This document shows, one piece after another, positions 13,995-14,628 of a stretch of DNA of 14,628 bases. Position 1 is the first letter of the stretch; the number at the start of each line of letters is the position of its first letter. Both the position numbers and the translations under genes were made by a program. This DNA is from DATLFS01 sp035540935 (lineage in GTDB: Bacteria; Actinomycetota; CADDZG01; WHSQ01). The notes under the pieces are model-generated. The model did not search any database, was not told the DNA's origin, and saw only the letters and a list, made by a program, of their open reading frames with translations. The stretch spans positions 1 through 14,628 of the forward strand of contig DATLFS010000133.1 of NCBI GenBank assembly GCA_035540935.1. The letters are read 5' to 3'.

Positions 13995-14628
13995 CTAGCT
14001 GCCGGCCACGCTGCCGCCGGGCGGCAGGTCGGGGTACTTGTCGTAGATCTCCTGGTAGGTGCCGTCCTCGATGATCTCGGCCAGCACCATGTTGATCGCC
14101 TCGAGCAGGGACTCGTTGGCAGGATCGACGGCGATCCCGTAGGACTCACCGGTGTCGATCGTCTCGACCAGCTCGACCCCCTCACGGTCGGCCACCTCGG
14201 CGATCGCGGTGGGCTCATCGTTGATGACCCCGTCGAGGTCGCCGGCCTCCAGCGCGGTGTAGGCGTCGGGTCCCTCCGGGAACGAGCGGATCTCGACCCC
14301 TTCGGGGAGGTTCTCCTCGGCCCACTTCTTGCCCGTCGTGCCGTTCTGCACGCCGATCGTCATCCCCTGCTCCAGGTCGTCGACCGATCCGATCCCGGAG
14401 TCGGATTGCACGGTGAGGGACTGCTGCGCGTTGTAGTAGGGGTCGGAGAAGTTGACCTCTTCCTCACGCTCGGGCGTGATCGTGGACGCCGCGATCACGA
14501 CGTCGAAGTTCCCGCCCGCGAGCTGCGTGAAGATCGTGTCGAAAGAAGTGTCGACGATCTCCGTCTCGAGCTCGAGCCGCGTCGCGATCTCGTTGATGAG
14601 GTCGATGTCGAACCCCGTCTCCTCACCG
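13995..14628 (-). CDS. Polar amino-acid ABC transporter substrate-binding protein (partial, 5' end beyond right edge)
   Basis: The last 211 residues of an SBP_bac_3 family protein are visible; about 50-80 residues including the signal peptide lie past the edge. The visible part begins GEETGFDIDLINEIATRL, the family's G-[YF]-D-[IV]-D-L motif, followed by FDVVIAASTITPER, where the Arg typically binds the substrate carboxylate. NGTTGKKW lies in the second lobe, and DLDGVINDEPTA holds an Asp that typically binds the amino group. It catches an amino acid outside the membrane for the permease encoded next. Substrate cannot be told from sequence; closeness to gltB makes glutamate or glutamine a guess. 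A regulatory region, if any, is outside the window. Confidence 0.93.
   Translation of the reverse strand, partial: GEETGFDIDLINEIATRLELETEIVDTSFDTIFTQLAGGNFDVVIAASTITPEREEEVNFSDPYYNAQQSLTVQSDSGIGSVDDLEQGMTIGVQNGTTGKKWAEENLPEGVEIRSFPEGPDAYTALEAGDLDGVINDEPTAIAEVADREGVELVETIDTGESYGIAVDPANESLLEAINMVLAEIIEDGTYQEIYDKYPDLPPGGSVAGS

Noticed and set aside
13998..14498. Binding-protein gene starting at the GTG at 14498
   Set aside because: The frame stays open to the right edge and the upstream residues (GFDIDLINEIATRL) are conserved family sequence, so the gene is partial, not short.
1..14628. tRNA, rRNA, CRISPR arrays, transposases, phage or toxin-antitoxin genes
   Set aside because: Read through on both strands; no cloverleaf-like sequence, regularly spaced repeats, or mobile-element protein motif was seen.

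Overview
The window is high-GC bacterial DNA, densely coded on both strands. It carries two ABC-import loci, a glutamate synthase large subunit, a family 5 uracil-DNA glycosylase, a DUF554 membrane protein, a lipid/polysaccharide-type glycosyltransferase fusion and a UDP-galactopyranose-mutase-like FAD protein. The base composition, the GTG and TTG starts, the possible leaderless start and two sites resembling DtxR/IdeR iron boxes suggest an actinobacterium, perhaps of a deep-branching class such as Thermoleophilia. That placement is inference from style and not from a marker gene. I see no rRNA, tRNA, CRISPR array, transposase or phage gene.

Left part (1-6130), iron block. Reading leftward, a ferric-iron-binding lipoprotein (fbpA-like) is followed by a translationally coupled permease (fbpB-like) that runs off the left edge. 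The matching ATPase (fbpC-like) is not next to them. It lies about 3 kb to the right on the same strand and is coupled by a TGATG overlap to a UGM/protoporphyrinogen-oxidase-like FAD protein. Between the two iron units, reading rightward, is a fusion of a flippase-like membrane domain and a GT2 glycosyltransferase. Each iron unit has its own iron-box-like site over its start region, with 13 of 19 positions matching the classical consensus, so the two halves could be co-regulated by iron although separated.

Middle (6131-10683). gltB is divergent from fbpC. It has a good sigma-70-like promoter (TTGACT, 17 nt, TAGCGT). A short leader with a strong terminator-like hairpin lies between that promoter and the gltB ribosome binding site, which suggests attenuation or a small leader RNA. 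No small-subunit gene (gltD) follows.

Right part (10680-14628). A family 5 uracil-DNA glycosylase is convergent to gltB and divergent from a DUF554 membrane protein. A three-gene polar amino-acid ABC importer then reads leftward: substrate-binding protein (cut by the right edge), a permease with an unusual three-helix N-terminal extension, and an ATPase. Its nearness to gltB fits nitrogen or glutamate metabolism, but no substrate can be assigned from sequence.

All three convergent gene pairs end with stop codons that overlap, abut or lie 1 nt apart, so there is no room for ordinary intergenic terminators. No intergenic gap exceeds about 155 nt.
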